A stretch of DNA of 64,000 nt from Galaxea fascicularis (lineage: Eukaryota; Cnidaria; Anthozoa; Scleractinia; Euphylliidae). The stretch lies in contig OX419339.1 of NCBI GenBank assembly GCA_948470475.1, forward strand, positions 2,326,489 through 2,390,488, read 5' to 3'. How positions within the stretch are numbered: the first letter of the stretch is position 1; each line of letters begins with the position of its first letter. The notes beneath the pieces are model-generated. The model made no database searches, had not been told where the DNA came from, and was given only the letters and a program-made list of their open reading frames with translations. Positions 25,952-37,692 of this stretch are shown here, piece by piece. The position numbers and the translations under genes are program-made.

Positions 25952-27340
25952 ATGTTTGAATGGTGGCTGTGGCCCTGCAGCAAAACAGTAAAAAAAAACT
26001 ATAATCACAATGCAGAAGTCCTTACTAGAGTCCTGGCATTGATTTATTTTATTTTAAATAACAGATCGGTTATTTTACTATTGCTGGATTTATCGGCTGC
26101 GTTTGATACTGTTGATCATTCGATTTTGTTATCAAGACTACAGAATCGTTTTGGTATTAGGAACTTTCCTCTTAATTGGTTTCATTCGTACCTTCACTCA
26201 CGCGAACAGTTTGTTTTTATTGATGGAATTGAATCGTCAAAGAAGCATTTACCCTACGGTGTACCACAGGGTTCTGTGCTGGGACCCTTATTGTATTCCC
26301 TTTATACAAGTCCACTGGGTGATATAGCCAGGAAGCATAGCATACCGTTTCATCTCTATGCAGATGACACACAGTTATACTTGTCGTTTACATCCAATTG
26401 TCCTAAGATGGCAGTAGAATTATGTGTTAAGGACATTGGTGACTGGATGCTGCGCAACAAACTTAAGTTAAATCAGGATAAGACTGAACTTTTGGTTATT
26501 AGTTCTAAATATCGTCCACGACCACCCGTCGACTATATAAGAGTTGGCGAAGAAGTAATCAAGTCTAGTAAACAGGCCAGGAACTTAGGAGTTGGATTCG
26601 ATCAATGTTTAGATTTCAAAGAACATGTTAAAATAACCTGTAAGAGCGCATTTTTCCGCATTCACAGTATAGCTAAAATTAGGCGATACTTAACCCAGAG
26701 TACTACTGAGACTATTGTTCATGCTTACATAACATCGCGTTTGGACTATTCTAATGCTCTATTGTATGGTCTCCCTAAGTATCTGATTAATAGACTTCAG
26801 CTTTAACAGAACTCAGCAGCTCGCCTCCTTACCTTGACTAGAAGGCAGGAACATATCACACCAATACTTAGGAGCTTACATTGGCTGCCAGTTCATTACA
26901 GGATAGTGTTTAAAATATTGTTGCTAACTTACAAAGCTCTGAATGGACTGGCTCCTGATTACATTAAAGACCTATTGAAGTATGACTCTCGTCGCACACT
27001 AAGATCTTCAAACAACAGGTTGCTTGATGAGCCTAGAGTGAATCTTAAACCGTATGGTGAAAGGGCTTTTTCCGTGGCGGCACCAAGACTCTGGTATAAA
27101 CTACCACTCCAGATCAGGCTTTCATCATCAGAGGCAGTTTTTAAGGCTAACTTAAGACTTATCTTTTTAAGCGTGCATTTGATTTGTAGTTTTTACCTGT
27201 AGTTTTCACTTTTATATAGCTTAGTTAATTCTTAGGATCTTAATTTTTAGGGTTTTAGAGTATTGTAAAGCACCATGGACAATTAATGGAAGATGGCGCT
27301 ATACAACTGTATATTTATTTTTATTAAATGCCATACAACT
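25952..27340 (+). mobile_element. CR1/L2-like LINE, 5'-truncated, RT domain with a single stop
   Basis: Encodes most of a non-LTR reverse transcriptase: [19 protein letters not shown], then [14 protein letters not shown], the catalytic [10 protein letters not shown] and [13 protein letters not shown], then the C-terminal ITPILRSLHWLPVHYRI and APRLWYKLPLQIR. The frame is continuous from about 26070 to 27202 except for TAA at 26804-26806. Upstream of the DLSAAFD motif the match fades, so the 5' end is truncated or shifted. After the stop, a 3' UTR ends with GATGGCGCTATACAACTGTAT and a T-rich tail, a form typical of CR1/L2 3' ends. Confidence 0.85.
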
Positions 27341-28534
27341 ATAAGGAAAGAACTGTGGAGCTCCGCTTTTAGGCTTGCCTAAATATATATATTATTTAAA
27401 TCCTTAATACATTATAATAAGAGATGCATGAAGTACCTATGGTCTGAGGTCGAGGGTTCGGCCGCTGACCCATTTGCGTGCTAGGAAGAGAAAATTGACC
27501 TTCCAAGCCAAAGATGTGATGAAACGGCGAAGAGAGATTAAGAGATAACATGACAGTCCGTCTTTCATAAAAACGCTTAACTAGCTCAAACGACCATCAA
27601 ATTCATGATTAAGAAATACTTTTCACTCTCCACACAATCTTTTGAAATAGTACTTGACTAGGGACACGAGGAAAGGAGAGATTTCAAGCCTACTATAAAA
27701 CTGAGGGAGTGAGCGCATGAAATCAGATTACGGCCTTTAAAGGCGAAGTAACGCTAAATTAAAAGTAATTTTCATTCGTTTGTTAGCGCATCGCAAAACA
27801 CACATTAAATCACAATCAAGTGCATGAACCTATTGGAATCCAAACAAATTTCTCCCTATCCAATAAAATAGGCTAAAAATGGCAAACTTTATATTTTTAA
27901 TTCTCACTCTCCAGATAATTACACAAGCAAGGAAAATGATACCTCAAATGAAAGAGGAAGGATAGAGCTACCAATTTAGTAGAAAAACATTCTCCTGTAT
28001 CTTTTTTTTTTTGGCTGAGATGCTCTTGTTCCGCTTTGTAATGCGTTCATTTTGCACGCTTCGACATTTTGACTTCGTTTTTCTCAGAAGCAAAGTGCAA
28101 ACCAGCCGAAAAAATACAACGGAATGTTTTACTACTTAACTGAAAAGCACATGCAAAATTCAGGCACTTTTAACGGAAAAAAAATTTTACCCGAAAAAGT
28201 CACTTACGCCTGTCTTGCACCAAGCCATTCAATTATTATAGTCACATTCACTGTAAACTGTTGACTATAAAACTTTACAGTTATCATGTGTTACATTATA
28301 ATTACTCACATGTATTTTGATATTTACAAATTATCAATATTATATACACTGCACCAATGTGTAGTTTACAAATGATTAAGACTCCCCAAAAACTAATTAC
28401 TTTATCTGAATCTCAGATAGAACAAAATTGAAGCACATTTAATTGAGTATGGAATTTATAAATACAATAATTATTGAAAATTATTGTTTTACGAAAGTAT
28501 CTTTTTTAAAAAGAGCCACCCCTTTATTTGACTT
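27341..28534. other. Unassigned AT-rich intergenic stretch
   Basis: About 1.2 kb without supported ORFs or a recognised repeat boundary. Confidence 0.4.
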
Positions 28535-30990
28535 TCATTCTTCTTGCAGGGGTAACTGGGTGGTGTGCATGTCCAAAGTAGATGGAAGATCCATGTTCAA
28601 AGACTGCACAATGTTTGGCAGGTTTTGCACAAAAAGCTGGCATTCTCTTGGTAAGTCATGTATTGAAAGTTCCTGTCCATAACCCCATACCTCAGTAGCT
28701 GCAAGTTGCATAAGAGATGGAACCTTTCCAGCTGTTCTGAATTCTGTAATGACAGTTGGCCTGAATGACCTCTGGTTTTCCAATTGTGATGTGCCTTTAG
28801 TGGAAGCTTTCCACTGAAGTTCAAGTTTGCTGCCTTCGGCTTTAAGGGACTGGATCATGCTTGGCGTGTTGCTATTTAGTTTTCTTGCTTCCCAAACTTT
28901 GGGATATACATCTTTTGCTGTCAGTGGCCCATGGTTTTCACATTTCCGGATTGAATTTAACTTTTTTCACGCCTCTTTCAGAAGGTCTGAGGTCAGCATG
29001 TTTGCATATCTCTTCATTCTCTCTTCGTGCACTTCTCTTGCTGCTTCAGTGGTGCGGTTGTTGGTTTTTCCACTGTGAAGTATGTTCTCAACAAATGTTA
29101 TGGAGGCTTGTTTTGACAGCTCTGACATGTTCTTTTGAAGATAAAGTTGTGAAAGGTTAAACTGCATTTCAGCAATTACATTGTTCACAGGAATACTGAA
29201 AATGTGTTTGGCATAAAACTCAAAAAGGTGGGGATTAGCTTCTTTGCTGATTAGACTACTCTGTGGTGATGTTGCAGCTCTTTTGATACCACTTAGTAGT
29301 TTTGGTTCCTTTATGTTTCAGATTTCTGCCCATTTAAGTAAACCAGCTCTGTCCTTACAAACCAATGTGTGAAGGTTTTGACCATGGACATGGCAATTTT
29401 GCACTGACCTGGTGTTGTTCTCTCTTTCAGTTGGCAGCATGACAGGAATTTCAAGAGCCTTCAAAACAAAATACCAGAAAGAACTTTGGTATCTTGGATC
29501 AGCTCCAATTCCAAATAACTTGGGGAAGGACAGCCACTCTGATCTATGGTCCTTTACAACTTTAAGCGCCTCTTGCAGCATTGGCCTCTGCACCTCATGA
29601 CGAAAGTGGTTGATGGCTGCAGGATCCTTCAGTAACATCTCCACCTGCTGTTCAGTTAAAGGAAAATATGCTGATGGAATGTTTCATGATGTTTAAGGAC
29701 AATTGCAGGCCATAATCGTGCCAGGTATCCACTGGAGAAGCCAAGTTCTTGATCTGTTGCTTGTGATGCATTGAGAGATGGAATAAGAAACTTGTCAAGA
29801 AACTCGTACAAAAACTTAATTTCCATTTGAATCATTGGACAGGAACTCAACTTGATAACATTTTGCCACACTGTATAGTGGCTGTTTGACTTTCCCCAGT
29901 CTTTCATTGACACGAGGTGGACATACTACTATGATACACTTCAATGGCACTTGAAGTATGGTAAAGCCTGTCTACAACTTGGAGAGAGTGTCCTGGAAAG
30001 AATGCCAAAGGGTGGCTCTTTACTTAAGATTCCTAGTGATACATACAAGTCATACATTGATTTGTACTGACTTGGGCATTCATGATGAAGCCAAGATACC
30101 TTATAAAGTAGTTGCAAAACATGGTTGTTATTCATGTCACCCTTGGCCCCAAACCAGCTTGGCACATCCTTCTTAACATAATGTTCAGGACATGGGGGTA
30201 ACATCCAACAAAGAACATGTCCTTTCCAAAAACCCTTGAATTATTTGTTATTAAACCATTAGCCTTCCCCTTCTGGGTTGAGGCATTATCCCCAACCAAC
30301 CCTGAAACATTAGTTATGCCATATTCATCACGAACAACATGACATTCTACATCACACTGGTGTTTTCCTGACCCACTTGCTGTCAAACTGTTAGCAAGGA
30401 CATATGCCCTGGGCTTATTGATCTCTGGGCACCAGGTATGGACACCTACAATGTGTCGCTCTTCACCACCCTTGTTGGAGTCATCACTCCATACATGAAA
30501 ATCATATTGGCTACTTGCAATTCTTTTACATGATATTAGTTTATCGGCCTCTCCTAATAGAATGTTCCAGTCTGCCACTGTGGATGGTGACACAATAACA
30601 TTTATTGAGAGGCTACAGTTAAATAAAATACTGAAACTTACATGTAATGCAATGGGTGCCTTTTGGCTGGAAAGCAAACATGCATGTTGCAAATATCTCA
30701 TGCCAGCCATAAACATGACTGTTCTGTGATTTGTTCCATTTTTGCCATGAGAAAATAAATGAGTCCACAAGGGAATACCTAGGTTTCTTTACATTTTCAT
30801 CATTTTCCTTTAATTTTCTTTTCAGCTTTGTGGAAGCAGATTTTGTCCCTCATAGTTTGTTACTGACTTCCTTTGTTTTCAATCCAGTAGACTTCAAAGT
30901 TCTTTCACGCTTCTTTGCTTCAGTTTGTAACTTCAAGACATCTTTCCTTAGGTCATTGTTAATTCTTCTCAAAAATACTGTGAATGTGAA
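28535..30990 (-). pseudogene. Decayed transposase-like gene of uncertain class (hAT-like RNase H fold suspected)
   Basis: Consecutive minus-strand ORFs form one protein interrupted by stops and shifts. From 5': a Lys-rich coil (30970-30760) ending KPRYSLVDSFIFSW; a core with SINVIVSPSTVADW, YDFHVWSDDSNKGGEERH, VSGLVGDNASTQKGKANGL and FVGCYPHVLNIMLRR (30770-30132); then KVSWLHHECPSQYKSMY; a helical part (29913-29318, 29188-28967); and a C-terminal tail to 28535. The GDNAST and CYPHVLNI blocks resemble the hAT RNase H-like core with its histidine, but the DDE residues cannot be fixed by eye. One stop lies at about 29318-29320. The orientation matches the piggyBac gene upstream. Confidence 0.6.
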
Positions 30991-31824
30991 AATGTCACTA
31001 TCAAAAATTGTTCCTTACTATGATAAATTAGGCCTTATAAGTTTTATGAGAGTGCGAACTTGTATTTTTTTTTTAATTAATCAAACAAAAACTGAAGTAT
31101 ACAGTGTACTTGTGGGGATTTCTAAAAGTTGCTGTTTCCTCAGCGGTCCGCTTATATCAAGTCCAGCCAAAGGCAGACAAACCCTTTGAGAAAAAACACA
31201 TTCTCACAACATTTAAGTCTTGACTAAAATTTGCCGGTTGCTTTTGGTTAAGAGGCTGGTTTTCTTTTTGCTGTTTTTGTTTTACATGAACCTATGAAAG
31301 CACCTAAAGTACTGGCGTAAAAGAATGGAAGTAGAATTTATTGTGATTTTTTTTGTAAACATACCCCAAAAGAGTGAAATCTGTCCCTAGCAGTGTTATG
31401 TCTTTTTTCCTTGTCCAGAAATTTGTCATTGTGGAGAGCATTACCTCCCATAAAAGATAAGTGAATAGGTTCCCCAAAAATACAAATTTCAACCAACAAT
31501 CACCAACCCTGACTGGGATGCAGGCCTTCAAAGCTGCATAAATTAGCATAAATTATAAAACCAGAACTTAAAGAATGGCACAAATAAAGACCAAGCAGGG
31601 CAAAATGTTCTTAATGTTCCCTGTTCTAGTAATGACATGCACAGCAAATTTAAATGAGTTACACTCAAAACAGAAAGGCATTAGTATGTGATAACAACAG
31701 ACATAAGCACCAAGCACCACAATAATAATGCTAAGATAAGTATTTTTTTCCTCAATAACACAACACAAATATATACAGTACTAACATTGCATACAGTTCA
31801 AAGCTTAGCCAACCCAGGGTTCAT
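30991..31824. other. 3' flank of the piggyBac gene
   Basis: AT-rich sequence between the decayed transposase and the piggyBac stop. No clear piggyBac TIR or TTAA-flanked end is visible, and no other gene is supported. Confidence 0.35.
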
Positions 31825-34800
31825 TCACCTAGCAAACTCATTTTGAAACTGCCTGCTGTGAAACACCTTATAACAGTTTCGTTCTCTTGTAATGTGCATG
31901 TGTAGGCCCTGACACTGAGGTGCACTGCAGGAAGAAAACACATGAAGGCGACCCCTTCCCTCCCTCAAGCACACCACACACTGTTTTCTCACATCCGAAA
32001 AAACTGGACAGTGATCTATATCAAAGGCACCAGTATTCCTGTTCCCTACTGTTTCATTGACTGGGGGAACATCTCTCTCAGGGAGATCAAGGATGTTTCG
32101 AATGAGCTCCTCCCTGTAGGACGCCAATGAGTACTTGACTGGTCGCCTGAGAGCTTCATTATCAGGAAACTGACTTTGCTGTTCTCTGAAAAGGATATAA
32201 CTGTTTACTACACCCATGTCAATCAAATGGAAAAATAAGGTTTTCCACCACCTCATGCACTTGCGCTGAACATTGTGGGTGGCCAGGATCTGATCTGATC
32301 GATCCACTGCATTCATGTACTGATTGTACATGTGGAAAACCTCGGGCTGCTGAACACGGGTTGTACTCCACGTACCACCAGCCTTTCTTTTCCGGTTCAC
32401 CTGTGTGGTTTCATTTGCATTGCCACAGGTAGTGATCATTGATACTACCTTGTTGTCAACCCATTGCAATGCCAACACAGGTGCATCCCTCTCCCAACGC
32501 ATAGTTCCCTTTGGCTTACCTTTTGCCCACACCTTGCCATTCTTCAGATTAGCTGGGAAATCCCTCCTGCTATCTATAATAGTACCAGTAACAAGGGTTC
32601 CACGTTCAAACAAGCTCTTGGCAAGGGTCACAGATGTATAAAAATTATCAATAAACAAATGATATCCCTGGTCAAAATAGTTTTGCATTAGGGTCATTAC
32701 TACATCAAACCCAAGGCCATTCTTACTAACTTCCCGCCCTGCCTGCTTACCTATGTAGATATTGAAATCCAGAACATATGCATTTGAGCTATCGGCTAAT
32801 ACCCATAACTTTATGCCCCACTTTGTGGGCTTATCCTTGATGTATTGTCGGATGCCTGATTGGTGTCGGGACTTTACCATTCGCTCATCAATTGCGACAT
32901 GTTGCCGTGGTTGGTACAAGATCCTGCATCTAGTTTTAAAATACTCAACAAGACCTTCTACCTTATGTAACTTGTTACCTGCAGGCTCATTGAGGGGGTC
33001 CACGATGTGCAAAAAAGCCATAAGGGCTAAGAACCGCACCCTGGGCATCATTGCTCGGGCCCACAGTCCGTGGAACAAGGTAGCTGTGCTCCAATATTTA
33101 TCTACATCCCCTGCCACTTTTACAAGCCCAAAATAAATCAAAAGAGCTATGAGCCTATGGATCTCCTCAGATGTTGTTTCCTGCCAGCTTCCATCTGAAC
33201 CTGTGTAACTTTGGAAACCCCCAGAAGCAATACAGATGTAAGCATAGGTGTTGGTATGCAAAACAATACTGTCAACCATTTCCCTAGTAAAGAATAGATG
33301 GAAAAACTCTATAGGTTTTACCATGGTATTCCTGAGGAGTGGTCCCTCAAAGTGAATGCCTGGTTGTCGAGCAGGTGTGAACTGAGGGTGGGGATATTGA
33401 GGGGGATTACCTACATCAGGATCATCGTAACTGAGGAAAGGTGCATCAGCACTTGAAACTGCCCAGGCCATAGAAGCATGAGCTGCAGGGCCTTTCCTCC
33501 GGCCCTGGTTTCCACCTCTTCCTTTCCCTTTTCCTCTCTGGGGGGCTGCGGGAGATGATGCACGGGGTACGGTGCAAGGTGCAGCACGGGTAGCATAGAA
33601 TGCCCCCACAGGAACAGAAGAGGGTCCAGCAACAGAGTGCTGTACAGGGGTGACCACTGAAGAAGACAATATCTGACCAACAGAGGCCACCAACTGCTCA
33701 GCAGATGTTGCTGAAGTTGTGGAAGAAGTGGAATCCGGATCAGTTACCACTACACTTATCGCTGGAGTTGCTGGTTCCCCAATGATAACCTCTTCGTCAC
33801 TGAAAAGAAGAAAACTACATGTTACGAATTTTTAACAAATGAAACCGAAATAAATCACAAAAGAATCCGTCAGTTGAAAAATTTTTTTGCAAAAATATCA
33901 TCTTTCAACAACGGTAACACACGATCGATTTGGAATTTGAGGTTTTAGCAAAAATATCATTTTTCAACAACGGTAACACACGATCAATTTTGAGTTTGAG
34001 GTTTTAGCAAAAATATCATTTTTAGCTCATGGATGACGTAGTCATGCCACGAGGTTTTGTTGTGGGTCTGAATTTCGCTCACTCACTCAGGGGATCACTC
34101 ATTCGTTCACTCACTCACTCGATTCTGATTAATTTATTCATTAAACTTCCCCTCGTCCCTCCCCTGGTAAGTATTGCTTTTGTCTCCATAGTCTTCTTGG
34201 TCCAACGTTTGCAAATTTCAGGGTGTAGTACAAAGGCGGAGAATTTTGCTCTGCAGATATTGTTTACGTGTTTAATGTTCATGGCGTCGATTTTTGGTTT
34301 CAATTTTCCAACTCAACAAAGGTCTGTTTTGTTTAAGGATCAGTAATCAGATAAAGTTAATAAGATGAAGAACACGAGTTGCGAGAATTGAACTTTGAAA
34401 TCTTCAGAGCAGCGAAAATGAACTTCGAGATATCGCAAAAGCAACTATAAAGCTTATCACTGTGCGGTACCTGGGACAGACGTAATCGAGATTGTTTTGC
34501 CACAATATGATGGAAGAAGGAAGAATGAAGAAAATCGGCAAAAAAAGGAAACAGGAGAAAGACTTTCTAGCCAAAAAACCGAATTCTGGCAAGCAAACGC
34601 ATTTGATTTATGAGCAACATATGATCGATTTAAGCAGGTACGTAATTAAGTGTTTTTGAAGACGCTCTTTTCATGGCGAACGCTCGATTGCAAATATGAT
34701 CTTGTTTAGAAAGGCTATATCCCTTGGTTTAAACGATCAGTATAACACTTTGTCAACATTTGACAAAAACACAAGGACCACAAGCATGCAAATATTTTTC

Positions 34801-36359
34801 TCTGTGAGGATATAATTTGGTCTGACAAACAGCTATAACAGCTAATCTGTTCGAACAACAAAATATTTGGAAAGTCAAGTTAATTGTAGCACAAAGCATA
34901 AATAGATGGAGTTGAATATCTCACCTTACAAAGCAAAAGTTTTGTGCCGGACCCCGAATCGCTCAAAAACATTGACTGTAAAGCGTGACTAATTTCCCTC
35001 AGGACTTTCACAAAATATTATGATGGTATCTCGCGTTCAGAATAGTCGGAAATTTTATTACGACCAAAAACGTTTATAAAACTAACTTGAAATGAGCCGT
35101 CGACCAGTAAGAAACTTCAACTTGCCTGTTACACTTCTTAACAAAGCGATCACATATGAATATTATTTTTATGGTCCGTGTACAAATTTGCATATTTGTT
35201 TTCCATCGTCGGTTCAAATTACGTCTGTCAATTTCGTCTAATGTAATGCTTCTGGCGCCTGTCAATCAACTGCGTAATTTTACGGAAAATATTAGCGCGT
35301 AAACGGTTCTTTTACCAAGAGGTGTGTCTGAAAAGGATGTGCTTCCACAAAACACAAACGAATGTGGAGGTTTCTTGCACATATCTTTTTAGAAAATAAA
35401 GTTGTTGTAAATTCAAAGTATTGTTATGTTCCTCATCCATGAGCTGGCTCAGAGGAGCCTTTGATTCAACAACGGAAACACACAATCTATTTTGAATTTG
35501 AGGTATTTTTATCACCTTTTACTTCGCAGAAAGTGTAAATTTAAAACCATGGCTTCAAATCAAAACAAATGAAACGCAAATTCACTCATCACAGGCCGAA
35601 AGCGATGTTGCGTGCATGTGAAAGAACAAACAATCAGCTGCTTGTTTGCCGCGATGAGCGTCCCCTCGAACTACAAGACCGATAACAACATCTGTTGTAC
35701 TAATGAAGGTATTTGACCAAAAATATAAGAGTTTTATGTCTAACACATAAATTGTGGGTGCAGTTCACAACAAAAAACATGATTTTTTTTACCCCTGAAG
35801 CGAATGGAAACGAAATTTCATCGCATTCAAAGGCCGACCACGTGCTCTGTCGAAGTCCTGGAGGCTACAAAAATTTCGGTAACAGCCGGTTTCGCCCCCT
35901 ATCGAGTTCGCCCCGTTCGAGTTCGATCCCAATTCGAGTTCGCCCCGTTCGAAGTTCGGTTTAGCAATGTCGAGCGATCGACGACATGCGGCGTTACATA
36001 AGGAAAGATTAATTTAACTCGGTTTAGCAATGTCGAGCGATCGATGACATACGGAGTTACATAAGGTAAGATTAATTTAACTCGGTTAAACTTAGGGGGC
36101 GAACTCGATAATTGGGGGCGAACTCGAATTGAGGGGCGAACTCGAACGGGTTAACTCGATAGGGGGCGAAACCGGCATAAATCAAAATTTCACCACACAA
36201 TCAAGCGATCGCTCACCTCGATTCGTCACTATAATAGCCTAATTGGCGATCCAACTCGTACTCCTCTTCTTCGGTCATCCCCATAGTAGTTTCGTCGGTC
36301 AAAACCATCTCCAAAGCATCTCCCGGGTAGATATTCTCTGTTCGCGAACGGGACGCCAT
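31825..36359 (-). CDS. piggyBac transposase family protein, intact, 2 exons, possibly domesticated
   Basis: DDE/D transposase of the piggyBac (PGBD4-like) family. Exon 1 is 36217-36359 (ATG) and exon 2 is 31825-33799; the GTGAGC donor and TTTTCAG acceptor join phase 2 to complete a Ser codon, giving 705 residues without a stop. Exon 1 encodes an acidic head (TEEEEYELD, YYSDES) that continues as SDEEVIIGEP in exon 2, which supports the junction. Catalytic Asp candidates are D352 (AIDERM), D432 (FIDNFYTS) and D547/D550 (AVDRSDQ), all present. A C-terminal cysteine/histidine cluster begins CVVCLREGRGR. No flanking TIRs were found. An intact intron-containing transposase gene could be a recent element or a domesticated host gene. 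Confidence 0.88.
33889..34022. repeat. 59-base tandem repeat in the piggyBac intron, ~2.3 copies
   Basis: Copies start at 33889, 33948 and 34007 (partial). The unit includes CAACAACGGTAACACACGAT and TTTGAGGTTTTAGC. A diverged further copy in the same direction lies at about 35463-35512 in the same intron. Confidence 0.8.
35885..36176. mobile_element. MITE of 292 bp in the piggyBac intron
   Basis: The left end GCCGGTTTCGCCCCCTATCG is repeated inverted at the right (CGATAGGGGGCGAAACCGGC). Further CGAACTCG/CGCCCC words repeat inward on both sides. The centre contains two tandem copies of a 63-base unit starting at 35958 and 36021. No transposase ORF; flanks show no clear duplication. Confidence 0.75.
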
Positions 36360-36842
36360 TACTGCGAGAGACAACAACAGAAAGAAATGAATGCAACTTG
36401 CCGTCGTGTCGCGACTCGGCTTCGTTGCTACGTGAAACTCGGCCTGTGATTGGATAATTACAATATCTCGTTACTGACGAAATTTCGTAGCGATCAGACG
36501 AATCCCCGATGAATTAGCGAACTTCTCCGAGGTTGTACCTTCAGTAAAATACCTGAGCGCACTTGTACCTATGGTTTCCTTCTATGAAATCTTCAACTGG
36601 CTCATCTTCATGTCTGCGGACTCAAATTAACATTGTGAAAACAGTGTCCCAAGCCGATTGAATTCTATTTCAAATCAGATCAAATCAGGGTTGTCATTAA
36701 GGTTTGAGTCAATCATTGCTTTGAGCTACACTCTTTATTTTATAAGAACATCCAATTTTGGAGCAAAGGCTGAACATTCTTATTTTTTATGTGGTTTCTA
36801 CCTGAAAATGTTCTTATACATGTAACATGTTCCTATCTAATA
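36360..36842. other. Upstream region of the piggyBac gene
   Basis: Presumed promoter of the minus-strand transposase gene. No TATA box is obvious. A single TGTCATTAAGG motif near 36694 resembles one end of the MITE at 4456-4628, but no partner end is seen. Confidence 0.3.
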
Positions 36843-37094
36843 CCCCATTCACACCAACTAAACATGTTTAACTAAACCAGGTTTAGAAAAATGAAAACTA
36901 TTAAAGAAAAACTGGAACTCAGGCGTTTACCGGTATGCAGGATTTAGATTAACTTAAACATGTTCTTTAAATAGTACTGAATTAGAATCTAAAAAAAACA
37001 TCAGTAAGCAGCTTTTATAAAGAAAACAATTTTAAACCGTGTTTAACTAAACAGCTTTTAAATATGTTCAGTTTAAGCTTTGGTGTGAACTGGG
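36843..37094. mobile_element. MITE of 252 bp
   Basis: Ends CCCCATTCACACCAA and, inverted, CCCAGTTCACACCAA (15 bases, two mismatches), followed by subterminal TGTTTAACTAAAC words on both sides. No ORF inside. Confidence 0.6.
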
Positions 37095-37692
37095 CATTAC
37101 ATGCTATAGTATTTCAATAAATCAATGCAGACATAACCAGGAAATCAGTTCATTGTTTGTTGTGTGTGCTATCAAATTGATTGTCACTATGCTTGTGCGG
37201 CTTACTCTGATGCCATGAACAAGATGCCATGCCAACCAACTCTTGCTAAATATGGCTTTACTACTCATTTAAAAAACAAATGAACAAAATAAAGACGTTC
37301 TTAACTGACTCTCAGCGTTGGTATGTTCTCAACACATTCTTAAAATCTCGGTTTAACTCAGCCTCAACGTTCTTATAAAAAAAAAGTTTCTTATGAAAAA
37401 AGAGTGTAATACACCAACAAGTAATTATTTTGTTCTAATGACTGAAATGGATCTACAACAGTCAAGCTCACGACAACCACCAAGGTATTGGAGTGTTTTG
37501 AAATTACAGACTGTGCATGTTTCAGGAGGAGTCCATGCATAACGAATGATTTAAGCCTACAAATTTTAAATATACTGCACCAAACATGGCCAACAGTAAA
37601 ATATTCACTCATATTCAGAAGGTGGCGTCAAGCAGTATTGACCTAAAACGTTGCTTGGGAGCTTAGCTATTGTAGGTTAATTTTTTCAAAGT
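37095..37692. other. Unassigned intergenic stretch
   Basis: No supported gene. A short minus ORF at 37391-37612 has no recognised content. Confidence 0.35.

Noticed and set aside
30731..31189. Plus-strand ORF of 152 codons
   Set aside because: Antisense to the Lys-rich start of the decayed transposase; Phe/Ser-rich, as expected for such a shadow.
33411..33680. Minus-strand ORF of 89 codons
   Set aside because: Out-of-frame shadow of the Ser/Pro-rich part of the piggyBac exon.
33889..34022. CRISPR-like array
   Set aside because: Direct repeats are contiguous 59-base tandem units without unique spacers, and the genome is eukaryotic.
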